Of a stretch of DNA of 64,000 bases, positions 1 through 11,557 are shown piece by piece. The translations under genes were made by a program, and so were the position numbers. Within the stretch, counting starts at the first letter, position 1; every line of letters starts with the position of its first letter. This stretch comes from Panaeolus papilionaceus (lineage: Eukaryota > Basidiomycota > Agaricomycetes > Agaricales): NCBI GenBank assembly GCA_015501605.1, contig JADNRZ010000010.1, forward strand, positions 496,001 through 560,000, written 5' to 3'. The notes below the pieces were generated by a model. The model was not told where the DNA came from and did not search any database. It saw nothing but the letters and a program-made list of their open reading frames with translations.

Positions 1-1206
1 GGGCAGAGGTAAATTGCAGCGGATTGCCGTGCAGTGTCGCGCAGTGCATGCTGCAGAGTAGGTGCAGAAAGTTGCAGATCAGATGGAGAGCATTGTAGCG
101 CCAGTAGCAAGTGTATTGGTGTACGATTACACGATATACACAGAATTGAAATGTAGTCTCTCTAGCAATCAAGTCTATGTTCACTATGATCGTTATTTTC
201 AGAATGCATCACTTGGCCGCATCAGACGATTCACTAGTGACAAGCGCGCTACGATATCCGTAAATAATTAAAATGAATTGAAATATAATAAGCACGGTGC
301 GATGTGAGGGAGAGTGAGGATAATGATAGTGAGTAGGCGCTGTGTTACGAGACCCTTTGAAAAAGATGTGGGAATTGGGATGAAGGACGGTGCCAAAATA
401 CGCAAAACGACAAAATACGAACGACACGGAGACAAGAGGACGACGACGAAGAGAGATCGAAAGAAGATGAACTGGGGCCCCAAACTAATTTATTTCGTTG
501 TGAGCGCTGGGGGGTAGGTAGTAAAGTATTAGTGCTACGAAGGTAATACACCAAATGGTTTACTAATCGACGAAAACAACAACAAAACTATACGAACGAA
601 GAAAGCAAACGCGAAGAATCCAAAGTATATAATTTATATGCACGTACATGAATACATACTACATGCACAATACGACGAGACTCGAGTCAGAGGCTAGGAG
701 ACTTCTCGTCTCGGAGTTGTATGACTTTCTGATCGTGACGCGTTTGTCCCAAATGTTCACCTTTCAGTTGCGTCGCCACCACCATTCACCTTTAACCACG
801 ACCAGACGACAGTTTGTCAGTGCACATAGTGCAGAGCAACTGCAGTGCGCAGCATTGGCATTGCAGAGCGTTGTCAGTGGACTACTGTGCATATCAGTGT
901 ATTGCCCTGCAGACTGCAGTACAGTGCACCTACTGCAACCGCAGTGGTCTGTGGCTTAGTCACGAAGGCAAGTTCGCCAAACCTCTCGAGGGCATGCCGG
1001 GCTTCTAGTACACATTGTAGGCCGACTTCAGACTGGGTCCCTATTTTTCACAATCAGAGAAACTGAACATATGTAAATGTAATTCTTTTTGGAGCTATGG
1101 AATAAACCTTCCAATATGGTCTTTGGAGTCTTGGGGTGTGTGTAGTAAAGCTTATGGAAGCTGAGACAATAATGTTCGTTGGATAGATATCAGGTCGAGC
1201 CCAGTC
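1..1206. other. Intergenic; no gene recognised
   Basis: No open frame here has the look of a coding exon, and none joins to a recognisable protein. Two patches rich in CAGTGC/TGCAG words stand out, at about 1-130 and 815-960. They share the core TGCAG..TAGGTGCA in opposite orientations, so they may be decayed arms of a small inverted-repeat element. The 3' part, about 1080-1206, is the downstream flank of the minus-strand methyltransferase gene. Confidence 0.4.
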
Positions 1207-2211
1207 TTAGAAGTCAAATCCCTTGTTTAGGTCCTCGTGTAAAAGTTGCTTCATGCCAGGGGGTAAGCGCGGTTCGTTACCTTGTTTGATGTATCCTTTT
1301 GTCATGTGGTTAAAAAGGAGGGAGATGAGAAGATACGAGGACACATACTGAAAGGCATTTCTACAGATTCTTTGGCATTGAATCGAATCGTTGGGAAATC
1401 CTAACAAAAGGCGAACGATTAGTCCTTAAAACTTGTAAAATCTTCGACACATGAACTTACAATATATGGGATCTCATCCAAGGCTATACGATCGTCCACC
1501 ACCAGTTTTGTCACGCCGAGAGCAGTGTCAGTCGTCATTTGTACGGGTCCTAAACGACGGCCAGGGAAGCCCAGGGCGCGCAATTCGCCCGTACGATCGC
1601 GAGGCGGGTCATCACCTACAGCCAATCAAAGAACGTAAGGACGATCACCCTCCGCTGAAAACCCGAGCAAAAGGGAATTTACCCAAGATACCCTAATATC
1701 GTGGTGGGGGTACTTTCAGTAAATTATGCACACTACATGAAATAACCATTGCTCACCCCGAACAAAAAGCACTCGAACCTTCCGTCCCCATCTTCCGGTG
1801 CGAGCTCCTTCTCTGCTCTGGGATCCAACAAGCAGACTTTTTCAATTGGAATTCCGCTCTTTTCCAAATTTTCAATCACCCCTTCTATATACGCTGTTGC
1901 CTTGGCGAGTGTCGGATCGGTTTTTTCAGCAAAAATGTGGGTGAGCGACGACGAAGACGCCTGGGAGAGGTGCGTAAATTGCACATGAGCTTCGGGTCCA
2001 GCTAGAATACGCATATGCTGCTTTTGAATCGGTATGAATTCGCAAGCAAATGGTTGTGGTCATACTGCATACTCGAGTTCGACCCAAGGTGGTAGTGATT
2101 TGGGAGTTTGCTCATCCTCTTCCATATGCTCTGCCAATTGTTTGAGATTAATAAAGCTCTGCCCGGCCATTTCTTGCATTTTGACATACCTATAATATAT
2201 TTAAAAGGCAT
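1207..2211 (-). CDS. SFM1: SFM1-like SPOUT protein-arginine methyltransferase
   Basis: Seven exons join in frame to a 217-residue protein: 2190-2211, 2066-2130, 1757-2017, 1683-1692, 1461-1615, 1349-1400 and 1207-1295. In yeast, Sfm1 methylates an arginine of ribosomal protein S3 using a SPOUT (knotted) fold, and it is about this length. Family hallmarks I can read are KYIIEHMEE at the N-terminus, LAGPEAHVQFTHLS, CLLDPRAEKELAPEDGD, FLFGGILGDDPPRDRT in the knot, LGPVQMTTDTA, IPYIDFP and VEMPFRY near the end. The fourth exon is only 10 nt (GGTATCTTGG) and supplies the essential G-I-L-G of the knot. Without it the reading frame is lost. The gene is divergent from the F-box gene, and the 677-bp gap between them probably holds both promoters. 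Assignment is by motif recall and is firm; the splice sites are inferred from frame and GT/AG ends. Confidence 0.88.
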
Positions 2212-2755
2212 TTTGTACAATTTTAATGAGATTGATGCTACAAGGTTGTGGTCAAGAGGCAATGGACGGAAATCAACCTTTGTTGATCTAACGGCGAAAC
2301 CCTCTGATCCAAACAACAGGTGTCAACCATTGCTGCCTCAGTTGTTCATGGCACAGGCCCTCCGCTCATTTATTTGGACCTCTGTAACTGTCTCGCACAC
2401 GTCTTGGTATGCTCTTGAAGCCTAAGTTCTGACGGCCACTTGGAAGTTGCCACTCCTCGATTACTCGATTCGAATAATCGAACACATCTACAAGTCATGT
2501 AGGCAATCCGACGAGCTTATTATAGTTTCAAGGTACGGTTATTTCTTTAAATTTTAGGGTAATTTAGCATTGACTTCGCACCTGAGCATGAAAAATGGCA
2601 TTCAGACAGCGAAGCTCCGAGTCATGAGCCATCGCAGAGCAGGTACGAACATGGCTATGGATCGAACAATGAACGCGGAGAAGTGAACAATGAAGGCTGA
2701 GAGCAATGCTCCCGAGTTGTCAGTTGCAACAATGACGCAGAGCCTGCCAATTTGA

Positions 2756-2762
2756 TATAAAT
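2756..2762 (+). promoter_or_regulatory. TATA box of the F-box gene
   Basis: The sequence TATAAAT lies 126 bp upstream of the ATG at 2888 and is followed by a pyrimidine-rich stretch (CTTTCTTC, CCTTTCTT), a normal layout for a fungal core promoter. The surrounding gap, 2212-2887, holds no other recognisable feature. Confidence 0.5.
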
Positions 2763-2887
2763 TCGAAGCAGTTCTCTATCGTCCTTTCTTCAGCACCATC
2801 ACATCCCCCGTTTTAGTCTTCGATACACAACTCTGCGACTCCATACTCTTTCCCCTGATTTTTCAAATTCACCTCACTTTAATAACC

Positions 2888-4873
2888 ATGGAGGAGATCA
2901 ACTTTACATCTGATCACCCTGTACATAAACGTATTTCATGGAAGGAATACGACTGGGAGGAAAAGGTGAGCAGGCCCCTCTACCAATAAGTTACCTTCAA
3001 CTGAAACTAACACCATCCACATATAAATTAGTATCCCATCACCCTTCCAAAGGCTTTCGTTGACCACTTGTCTCGTAACGAAGCCCTGTCATCTGCGGAT
3101 TCCTTTGTGGTCGAGCATTACCGTAAGACTCTCGTGACTGAGACAGAGAACGAGGAAGACGAGATTGCCGAGTTGAAGAAGAGGCTGGCGCTCCTCGAGG
3201 AGAGCGTACTGGCTAAGAAAAAGAAGGGATCCGCTTGTGATGTCATGCTAGCGCCATTCCGACGCCTACCTCTTGATATTTTACAAGAGATAGCCAGCCA
3301 TTGTGGTCTCAAGCCACATTGGGAAGAAGGAATCGGAGGGCACTCAAAAACTGCCCTAAAGCTATCTGCTACCTGTAGCGCTTTACGCGCTGTGGTTCAC
3401 AACATGCCGTCGTTGTGGCAGAATGTCCTTGTCGATTTCGATCGATACGTTATTTACAGCAACCCACACATTGGTATTAATTCTCAGATTGAGCATTATA
3501 CGCGTCTTTCCCGAGGGCTTCCGTTGACGATCCACGCGACGGACGGTGATTGTCAGGGTGTGCGCAAGGTTGGCATGAAGTGGCTGTTTAAGCAATGGGA
3601 CCAGTCCTCGCGAGACAGGCTACAACGGCTGATCATCCACCCTTACAAAGGGAAGAGCTGGTTGATGGGGTTATACAACTTCTACATGAAGGAGTGTACA
3701 CTCCCCAACGTGCAGACTTTCATTGCCACCGACAGTTCGAAACGACTGCGCCCAGGACAGGAAAGACCAGTACTCTGTCTGACGACAGGCGACTTTGACG
3801 TCATATGTGATGTCTTCCCGAAACTCGACCGCCTCTGGCTCGGAAGGCAAGACGCCACACTTGTTTTTCCTCCTGGTATTTTTACTTCGTTAAACAGCGC
3901 GGTTGTAAATGGACCGTTCTCAAGCATGACCCACATGGCTATCAGGGACTCGATTGGCATCGAAGACTGGTACACACTCCTTAAGGTCTTGCCCAACTTG
4001 GAATACGGTCTATTCAATCTCGACGCGACGCTACCATCCCCCGAGCCCGCCACCAACTCCTCGATGTACATCAGTTCCCGCCTTACCCACCTAGCTTTGA
4101 CATTCTCAAAGTTCGCATCCACCCACGTCCTCAAACCCTTCGTCAACTTACAATTTCCCAACCTCGCTGTCCTGTTCATCCAATTCGCGCACTCACCACC
4201 ACTGGCCTTCAACGCCCAGCCCGAGGACCAGAGTCTGTCGCAAGGCATGTTCACGAATACCTTTCCCGCACTTCACACTCTGCAGGCGAACACATATACA
4301 CAGCGAGGCGAGGGCTCCTACTGCGGCCGTGGCTTCACCGGTTTATTCCACCTCTTCCTCGCAGCTCCATCTACAACGACATTGGCCGTTCATGTCTCTC
4401 ACAAGCTGGACTTTCTCGCGATTGCAGCTTTCTTAAGAGAGAATCAACAACTACCGCTTCCTAATCTTCGGGTCTTCGAAATGGTACTTGAAGACTTTAT
4501 CAAAGGAAATTCCCTGACTGCAACTGTCACTGAATTGCTCTTGGGAACCCACAACATGTCACCACACAACGCTGAAGCATCCGTCGCCACCCCGAGTCCA
4601 GACATGGAGGCCCATAAAGAAGATCAGCAAGAACCTCGAACGAGAAACAGGTTCACTTCATCCGGGATATCTGTACTTTATAGACTTAAATCACTCGATT
4701 TTGAGGGTGATCAAGAGGCTCGGGAGTATCAAGGGCTTCAACAAATGTTACGCAAGAAGCATGGGCTTAAGATCAGCATCGAGCGTAACGACTCGTTTTT
4801 CACAGACAGATTGATTTGGGATCCCTTGAGTCGGGCCAGTTGTGTCGAGAGATGGTTTATGTTGCAGTTTTGA
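2888..4873 (+). CDS. F-box domain protein
   Basis: Two exons, 2888-2965 and 3032-4873, join in phase 0 to a 639-residue protein. The start was chosen because the short first exon opens with a good ATG context (AACCATGG) just after a TATA box and reads straight into the long frame. Residues about 55-85 form a lysine/glutamate-rich coiled coil (ELKKRLALLEE). An F-box-like motif follows at about 100-165 (LPLDILQEIASHCG... SATCSALRAVVHNMPSLWQNVLVD), and the rest is the irregular leucine-rich region usual in these proteins. F-box proteins recruit substrates to SCF ubiquitin ligases through Skp1. Agaricomycetes encode many such paralogues, so the target cannot be predicted. The C-terminal half contains no catalytic motif that I recognise. 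Confidence 0.8.
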
Positions 4874-5322
4874 TTGTATTTTAGTAACTTTAGTTCGAGT
4901 TTTCATGCATTGGAAGATATCATGATGGTATATTTTAGAAGTAGTATGGAAAAATCATGCATTTTGCACTCTGGACTGCTGGCTCTGACGATATACAAAA
5001 ACAAAATGAAAATAAGTATAGATTGATCTGAATTCGATCATTCCAACACAGGGCACCTGGCGCAATCAAGTTTTTTCCTCCAGATGGGCGACGAGTCGAA
5101 CGACGGGCCAATCGAAAGCCGTCTTGGGCCCTCGTCCCATGATCACGATCCGCTGAAAGCCGAAAATAGAGCTGAGTAAGTCTGGTTTCTGTCAGTTACT
5201 ACAGGATGTGTCAGAAAAATCACAAGATTTACCCTCCGATGTGCATATTTAAAGCCCAAGCATCCCAAACCAATAATTCCCATCCAGCCCACCTCACCCA
5301 CCTGCCATAGTCCCATCACAAA
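4874..5322. other. Intergenic; promoter of the GST gene
   Basis: This holds the 3' flank of the F-box gene and the promoter of the next gene. A TATA-like TATTTAAA sits at 5246-5253, about 70 bp before the ATG at 5323. Nothing else recognised. Confidence 0.45.
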
Positions 5323-6079
5323 ATGTCTCCATGTACCCTCATCGGTACCCCATTCTCGACATTTACACGGACCATCTCTCTTGGCCTTCACTACAAAGAC
5401 ATACCATTCACTCAACAGTCAACTCTCCCGCATAGCGATCTCGCAAAAGCCAATCACCCCTTCGGGTTTATTCCCACCTTAATTATCCATTCAGACTCTG
5501 ATAGGGGCACAAATGATGATATCAAACTTAGAGAGAGTCAGGCAATTGCGAAGTACCTTGACAGGGTCAAGCCCGAGCCAAGTTTGCTCTTGAGTGAACG
5601 AGAGGCGGTGGAGAGCGGGGTAGGGGTTGAGGAGAAGATGTGGGAGCTTGTCAGCTTGATCGCTTCGTTCGGTAAGCTATTCCCGTGCTACATTAATTCA
5701 GCTCCTAAATGACGGTATGTGTCCCTCCCCAGGCTTCAACGCAGTCGAAGTCGGTGTTGTCAAACCCCGTCTCAACGCACAGAACTCGGGGGCATCAGAG
5801 GCGCAAGTTCGGGAGGCCGTCTCTCCAGGGATCGAAACTCTCAAGCGCTTCCTCGCCGTCACCGAATCGCTGATGGCTCAAAATTCGAAGTTTGCATTTG
5901 CTTCTCACCCCACCTGGGCTGACTTCTTCCTCTTCCCTCCGCTTGCCGATCTGCGCGCTACGCCGGAGTGGGAGGATGTGGCTAGTAAGAGGATGAAGGA
6001 ATGGATGCAAAATATGGATGGACTCGCGGCGGTGAAGAACACTAGGGAGGGAACATTGGAGGTTGGTGCAACGCCCTAA
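5323..6079 (+). CDS. Glutathione S-transferase-like protein
   Basis: Two exons, 5323-5671 and 5733-6079, join to a 231-residue protein, a normal length for a cytosolic GST. The N-terminal half has the thioredoxin fold pattern: a strand ending in TPFSTFTRTISLGL, where the early serine/threonine cluster would sit at the glutathione thiol, then FGFIPTLII with the conserved cis-proline, then RESQAIAKYLD, the usual ES(Q/R)AI glutathione-binding motif. The C-terminal half is helical (GIETLKRFLAVTESL, HPTWADFFLFPPLADL). Such enzymes conjugate or reduce small electrophiles in the cytosol. The class is not assigned. Confidence 0.8.
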
Positions 6080-6937
6080 ATTACACATGTATTTAGTCTG
6101 TTTGGAATAAGGACATACTAATAGATGGACGTGAGGAATCAACACGAACGGCGTATAATCAGAGTGATCCTTGAACTTATGGCGGATGCGGTCAGTGACG
6201 CCAACGTCGAAGTGAGCAGGACCCATACCAACACAAACACCCATTCAAAACATCGACTTTGATTGTTAGATTGGTAATGTACACATTGGATTCAGTGATA
6301 AGTAAACTGCAGCTGTATGGTCGTGAAAGAAGCATCAATAAATAAATAATACAATTGTTAGCTTTGAAGTGTTGATTCTTGAACGTGAATGTGCGTGTAA
6401 GGGAAGGCAAAACTTGAGAGCAATTAAAACAAGTGATAGCTGGGAATAATAACACAACAAGGGGGAACGTCATGAATAGAACAAGTTGAGGATGTGATAT
6501 AGCGTGGAGTCAGAATGAGGAAGGCGAGAAGAGGACAGAAACAATAGGGATGAAAAAAAAGGCATCGTCAGACATCAATAGATAACAAGAAAGAAAAAAT
6601 AAGGAGAACCAATCCAGCCACGGGCGCAGCGTATCATGCTGAGCGCTACGTCCACGGAGTTAAAGTATAAAAGAGTTCTAGATATACAACAGACGTTCTG
6701 AGCTTTCGTTCTTTGGGAAAAGAAAGAAAAACAAGGAAAAACGAAGAAGATAACAGGCAACAAAAATAAAATAAAAATCCAATGACAAAGTGAAAGACAA
6801 TTCTACCCCAAAAGGGAAACAAAGGAACCACGTTGGAAATAAAGCAATAACAACCCAATCAAATTAAACGGGGGTGAAGAAGGGGGGATTTTGATTGCGC
6901 CAGCGTAGGCCAAAGGAAGCTATGATGTAGCCAAGGC
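6080..6937. other. Intergenic, A-rich
   Basis: A purine-rich, strongly A-biased stretch lies between the convergent GST and ATG1 genes. It contains runs such as AAAAAAAAGG near 6553. Short open frames on the minus strand are low-complexity and look non-coding. It probably holds both 3' untranslated regions. Confidence 0.5.
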
Positions 6938-9900
6938 TTAGGCGCCATTTTCCTCACTGGCGGGTTTCACATACGCATCCCAAGGTGCAGGAATACGCGG
7001 AACATCAGCAAGATTATGATCTGCTCTCGCATCGTTGACTCTATCGTGATGTGTCATCTCTTTGCGAGCGTTGCATCTAACGAGTCGTAGTTTGGTACGT
7101 TTAATCCCTGAAAAAGGTAAAAAAAGTATTATCGGGATTTGAAGATAAGGAAGGGCTCAGATGGATAATTCTAAACGCACAAGTAGCAATCGTCTCCCTA
7201 TCCTCGTCCATGAATGGATTGCCCGTCTGCAATAGGTCGTCCTGGAGCGCGTACAAGCACCACAAAGATTCTTCGTAGAGTTTCTCGCACTCATCAGGTG
7301 TCGTCATTTGATCTAGGAGCTCCTTGCGTGCTGCTGTGCGACTCTGTAAAATGAATAAATGTTATTAGCCATTGCAAACGGGTCTGAACTGAGCATGAAA
7401 GACACATACCAAAACCAACGCCCGGTCGTAGACAAGCTGATCCAGCCAGCTTTTAGGCCCATCGTAGGTCGCAGGTAACCATGTTTTCACAAGTGCAGCA
7501 CGATTATTACACTTGATAAAATGTTCCTTAAACCACGACAACGCTACATGAGAAGTACAAATCAGAAAACCGCAAAAATCAACAAAATGTGTAGAACGAA
7601 AATGCACCTTCAGTAAACCCATCACTAACAACAAAATTTCCATCGGGATGCTTCATCTTCATATGCTCCTGGAAATTCCGTAGTTTGTCGATACCCTTCT
7701 GCGAGAACGACATAAGGAGCATGTACACAGCTACACACGTCACAGCGTTGTATTCAGCCTCCATATCGGCGTGTTTCCGCCTCCGGGCATGCTTCTCCTT
7801 CTCCCCTTCCCGTTTCTCAAATTTCGTTGGGTCTGGAAGCGGCTCTGTCGGAAAGGAAGATCAGTAAAATTCACCTGTGTCGTAGATAGGTGGTAACATA
7901 CTTTGAGGGATGGCCTTGACGTAATCATACATTTCATCCGCCCAGTGCGTCAGGACATCCGTCTTCTGTGCAAGCTCCTCAAGCTCCTCCAACAGCTTAT
8001 CTTCCATCGGGTCTCTCTCTACCCCCTCATCCTGGCCTAACGGTATCAACGGTGCACGCCTGGGTGATGATGATGCACTGCTACTGTGTTCCCTGGACGA
8101 CGTCGACGCGACTCTTGAATGACCCCCATGGCCTGGCTGAGAATGACCAAACAACTTCTTTGAGGCTATACTGAGAGCCCTGTTGAGCGCGTTGGCAGCG
8201 GCACGAGAAGCCATGCTTGATGGAGATGATGATAGGGGTGGAGGAACGGGGATTGCGCCATGTAATGGTGGAGGAGGGGGAACGTGACGTTGGTAGTTGG
8301 GGAAATGGCGCTGGTTGGTGTGGGTGGGTACTCTGCGCTTGTCGGTGTCGTGGTATAATTTCCATTGGTCCCTACTAGAGTAGGTTTGTTCTCGTGAAGG
8401 GGTTTTCTAGGTGGGATCGCGATTTCTGGGATATACCGATAAGTTAATGATTTTAACCAATGAATTCCAAAACAGCGTACCATCAACGGCCTGAATAAAT
8501 TGTACAGCTCGGGTATCATCCACCAAAACATATTCTCGCCTGAGATTTCCGTCCTCCTCAGTTTCTCCTGGTATAAACGACCCTTCTGGGGATAAGGGTC
8601 GTCGTCGAACTCCTGCCACTAGCGCCTGTTGCTTCCTGTCAGACTGTTTCTCTTTCGCCGTTGGGCTAGCAAGTAGATTAGTCACCACTGCATGAACATT
8701 CGCCTATGTTTAAGCACATACCTTAGACCAGAAGGTGCAGAAATAGTAGGCCGCTGTTCTACCTCGTTTGAAAGCCGTCTGAAGTTGAATTTACTGGGAG
8801 GAATCATGACTGTGGGATCCAGGACTTCTGGAGGGATAATCTTGTGATGCTCTGGGGTTGATGGTCGCCCATACGTAGGTAATGATGACGACGCTACTGG
8901 GGATTCCTGCGGCCTGGGGAACTTGGATTTGGTCATGGCGGTACTACCAAAGAATTCTTCAAAACTAGCACGTTCCACGGGATTGCGTTTGAGAAGCATG
9001 CGAATCAACGCTTTGACGTCTGGCGGAACAGGAAGGTCGGCGCTTCCACCGCCACCGCTCTTGCCTGCGGCAGAGTTGGGGTCTTCATCTGGGAATTTGA
9101 TGCCTTTCGATTGCTCGATCTTCCTTCCTAACTCGATGTGATTCTGAGCGCGGAACGGAGCCTTCCCCACGCACATCTCGTACAAGACGGCTCCGACAGA
9201 CCAAAGATCAGCTTTAGCACTGTATTTCTCCTGTCGCAGGATTTCAGGGGCCATGTACAACCTGGCCGGGATGGGTCTGAGGAAACAATATATGAAGAGT
9301 TAAATGAAAACTTACGGGGAACCGCAAAGTGTTTCCGCCATCATCGTGCTTGGAAGTGGCCGGGCAAATCCAAAATCTGCCACTTTCAATATTGGAATGC
9401 CAAGTGGATGGCCCTTCGCCAATTCCTCTGGAGTGGCAGGACTAAGCAGTAGATTCTGGAATACCAAGGTTCACAATAACCACTTCATAAGGGATTTATA
9501 ACTCACTTGAGGCTTGATATCACGATGGACTAGCTTCCGCTGTCGCAGGTACTTGAGTGCTCTGGCTGCAGTGAGGTTAGACCATGACACGGCAGCACGA
9601 AACCACGATATAACGACCAACCTAATTGACGTAGAAAACTTCTGACGGCAATTTCTGCTAGACCTCCAGTCTTTGGATGTGGAAAGTACTGTGGCGGCGC
9701 GCCTTCAAAGGGAACATACTCCAGTCCCTCGACTCGGCCACGTTTCTTTATATAATTGGTGAGGTCCCCTCCTGCACAATACTCGATGATCAAATATATA
9801 TGTCTCTCGGCACGCTGCAACAAAACTCAGTAAGGCCAGTCCTTTCGGAAGGTAACCAAGCAGACGCACCACCAAACCCAATAACTGTGTGATATGTCGA

Positions 9901-10216
9901 TGAGAGAGACTCTTCAAGATCTGAATCTCGCTCTGTAGGTTTTCAGACAACTTGATATTGCTCAAATTCTCCCTTTTCACTGCCTTTATAGCAACCTGTT
10001 GTTTCGTTTCCTGTATTTTCCCAATGAATAAACGATAAACCCCACCAACCCAGAGGCAATACCAAATGATTAAAGACGTACAGAATGATATCCCTTGTAA
10101 ACCGTCGCAAAGCTCCCTTTGCCGATATCTCCTACTATCACGTATGGACTGATATCGTCCTCATCTGTGCTCCTCGACGTATTCGACTTCTTGAAAGGTT
10201 GAACTGCATTGGACAT
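6938..10216 (-). CDS. ATG1: Autophagy-initiating serine/threonine kinase ATG1 (ULK family)
   Basis: This is a multi-exon gene whose first exons I can place: 10082-10216, 9870-10010, 9622-9814, 9507-9565, 9316-9455, 8722-9261 and 8481-8665. The kinase domain starts near residue 20 with the glycine loop [12 protein letters not shown]. It continues through AIKAVKRE (catalytic lysine), [19 protein letters not shown] (typical of ATG1/ULK), [20 protein letters not shown] (DFG) and [12 protein letters not shown]. The C-terminal tail has the ATG1 signature around [15 protein letters not shown] and a helical region ([22 protein letters not shown]) that in this family binds Atg13. The protein ends ..[10 protein letters not shown]. 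It phosphorylates autophagy factors at the phagophore assembly site in response to TORC1 inactivation. The splice pattern between about 8200 and 8480 is ambiguous: at least two in-frame solutions lead into the proline-rich linker before ALNRALS. Confidence 0.9.
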
Positions 10217-11557
10217 CGAAATGATGGTGGTAGGTCAATAGAAAGGTTGAGAGCGATGGCGGACCCTGCTTCAATCAAGCTTACAAGGGATATGACTAAG
10301 CCTCCCAAAAGCGGTAATACTGTCCGGTGCCGTAGCGGATTTGGAAAAGCCCCTTTTCGAGCCATTTGTTGTTCTTGCCACCTCCTACCAACGAATGCAT
10401 TACAGCTTACACAGAGCATTATAAATACTTTGTAGTACGAAGCCAGTACTTATAACATCAGGACTCCTTTGACTTTTATCCCATTATCCAAATCATCCAT
10501 CGATGTCGGACCCCAGTTAAAAATGACTCAACTCCCATGGAAAATCCGACACACAAGCACTCATAATGTGAGAGGACAGCCTCGTAGCAATGATATTGGA
10601 GAGGGTGCTTATTGGTGCTTACCCATACGATGGAAAACCATGATTTATAGGTGAATCGAAGCGAGAGATAAACCGTCAATCGGATACTCCCTATGTTGCA
10701 GAAACAGCAGCAGTATCATGTATAATTTCGAATTCAAGCTATATCTCTATGAATTATTATAATGGTGGAAAATGTATTGCAGATGGGAGGCTATCTTTTA
10801 TTTTGACCAAAGTGCCCTGTCTAGATTAAGTGGGTGCTAAGCTGCCAGATTCTGCCTGTTCACGCTCAATACACACTATGATACTAAAGATCCGAATGGT
10901 CTACGACGCATTATCTGGGTAATAATCTATCGAGTTGCAAATTCGAATATCATACTCCTTATCTAACCTCATTATCAGCACGATGAAGATACAGTATCGA
11001 TGAAGGTTCAGATAGCTCATATGGGTAATCGATAGCTAGATTTTATTCTTGACTCATAAAATAGGCTTGATCTGCACACCCACAAGCACCCAATCACCGC
11101 ATTATAACTTCCTTTCCATTACCATGTAAGTAACATTTAAAGTGCAGAAGAAGTCGCCTGTCAATTAAGCAGACCCATTTGGTAATTGACGTCAAAATAC
11201 CAAGCGTGCCCCTATTGTTCAACAGTTTGCGTGCCCTTCTCAGGATGGACGACATTTCGAAGGCTTTGATACGAGTCCTCGGGTATGGGCAGTTCAAATG
11301 TCACCATGGAGAAACAAAGTCACGTCGATCTGACGGGTGCCGTTATAAGTGCTCACCCTTATCGTTACTGTGTCATTCTGTGAGTATGGCGCAATCGTTC
11401 ACTCTTTATTCATCATATTAACTCAATCAGCAAAGCATGCCTCTCGAGGTAATGTCGCCTTTATGCGATAAAAAAAAACTCATTAAGGGCTACGAAACCT
11501 TGATTTTGTTCACCTCCCTCCCCATCCTTCGCCAGTACACTCGCTGCTGTTGCTGTC
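10217..11557. other. Intergenic; divergent promoters of ATG1 and the MFS gene
   Basis: No coding signal was recognised in 1.3 kb. The gap separates the divergent ATG1 and Dal5-like genes. Scattered TATCGAT and GATA words occur, but none is convincing enough to call. Confidence 0.4.

Noticed and set aside
3682..4254. 190-codon frame on the minus strand
   Set aside because: Antisense shadow of the F-box coding exon.
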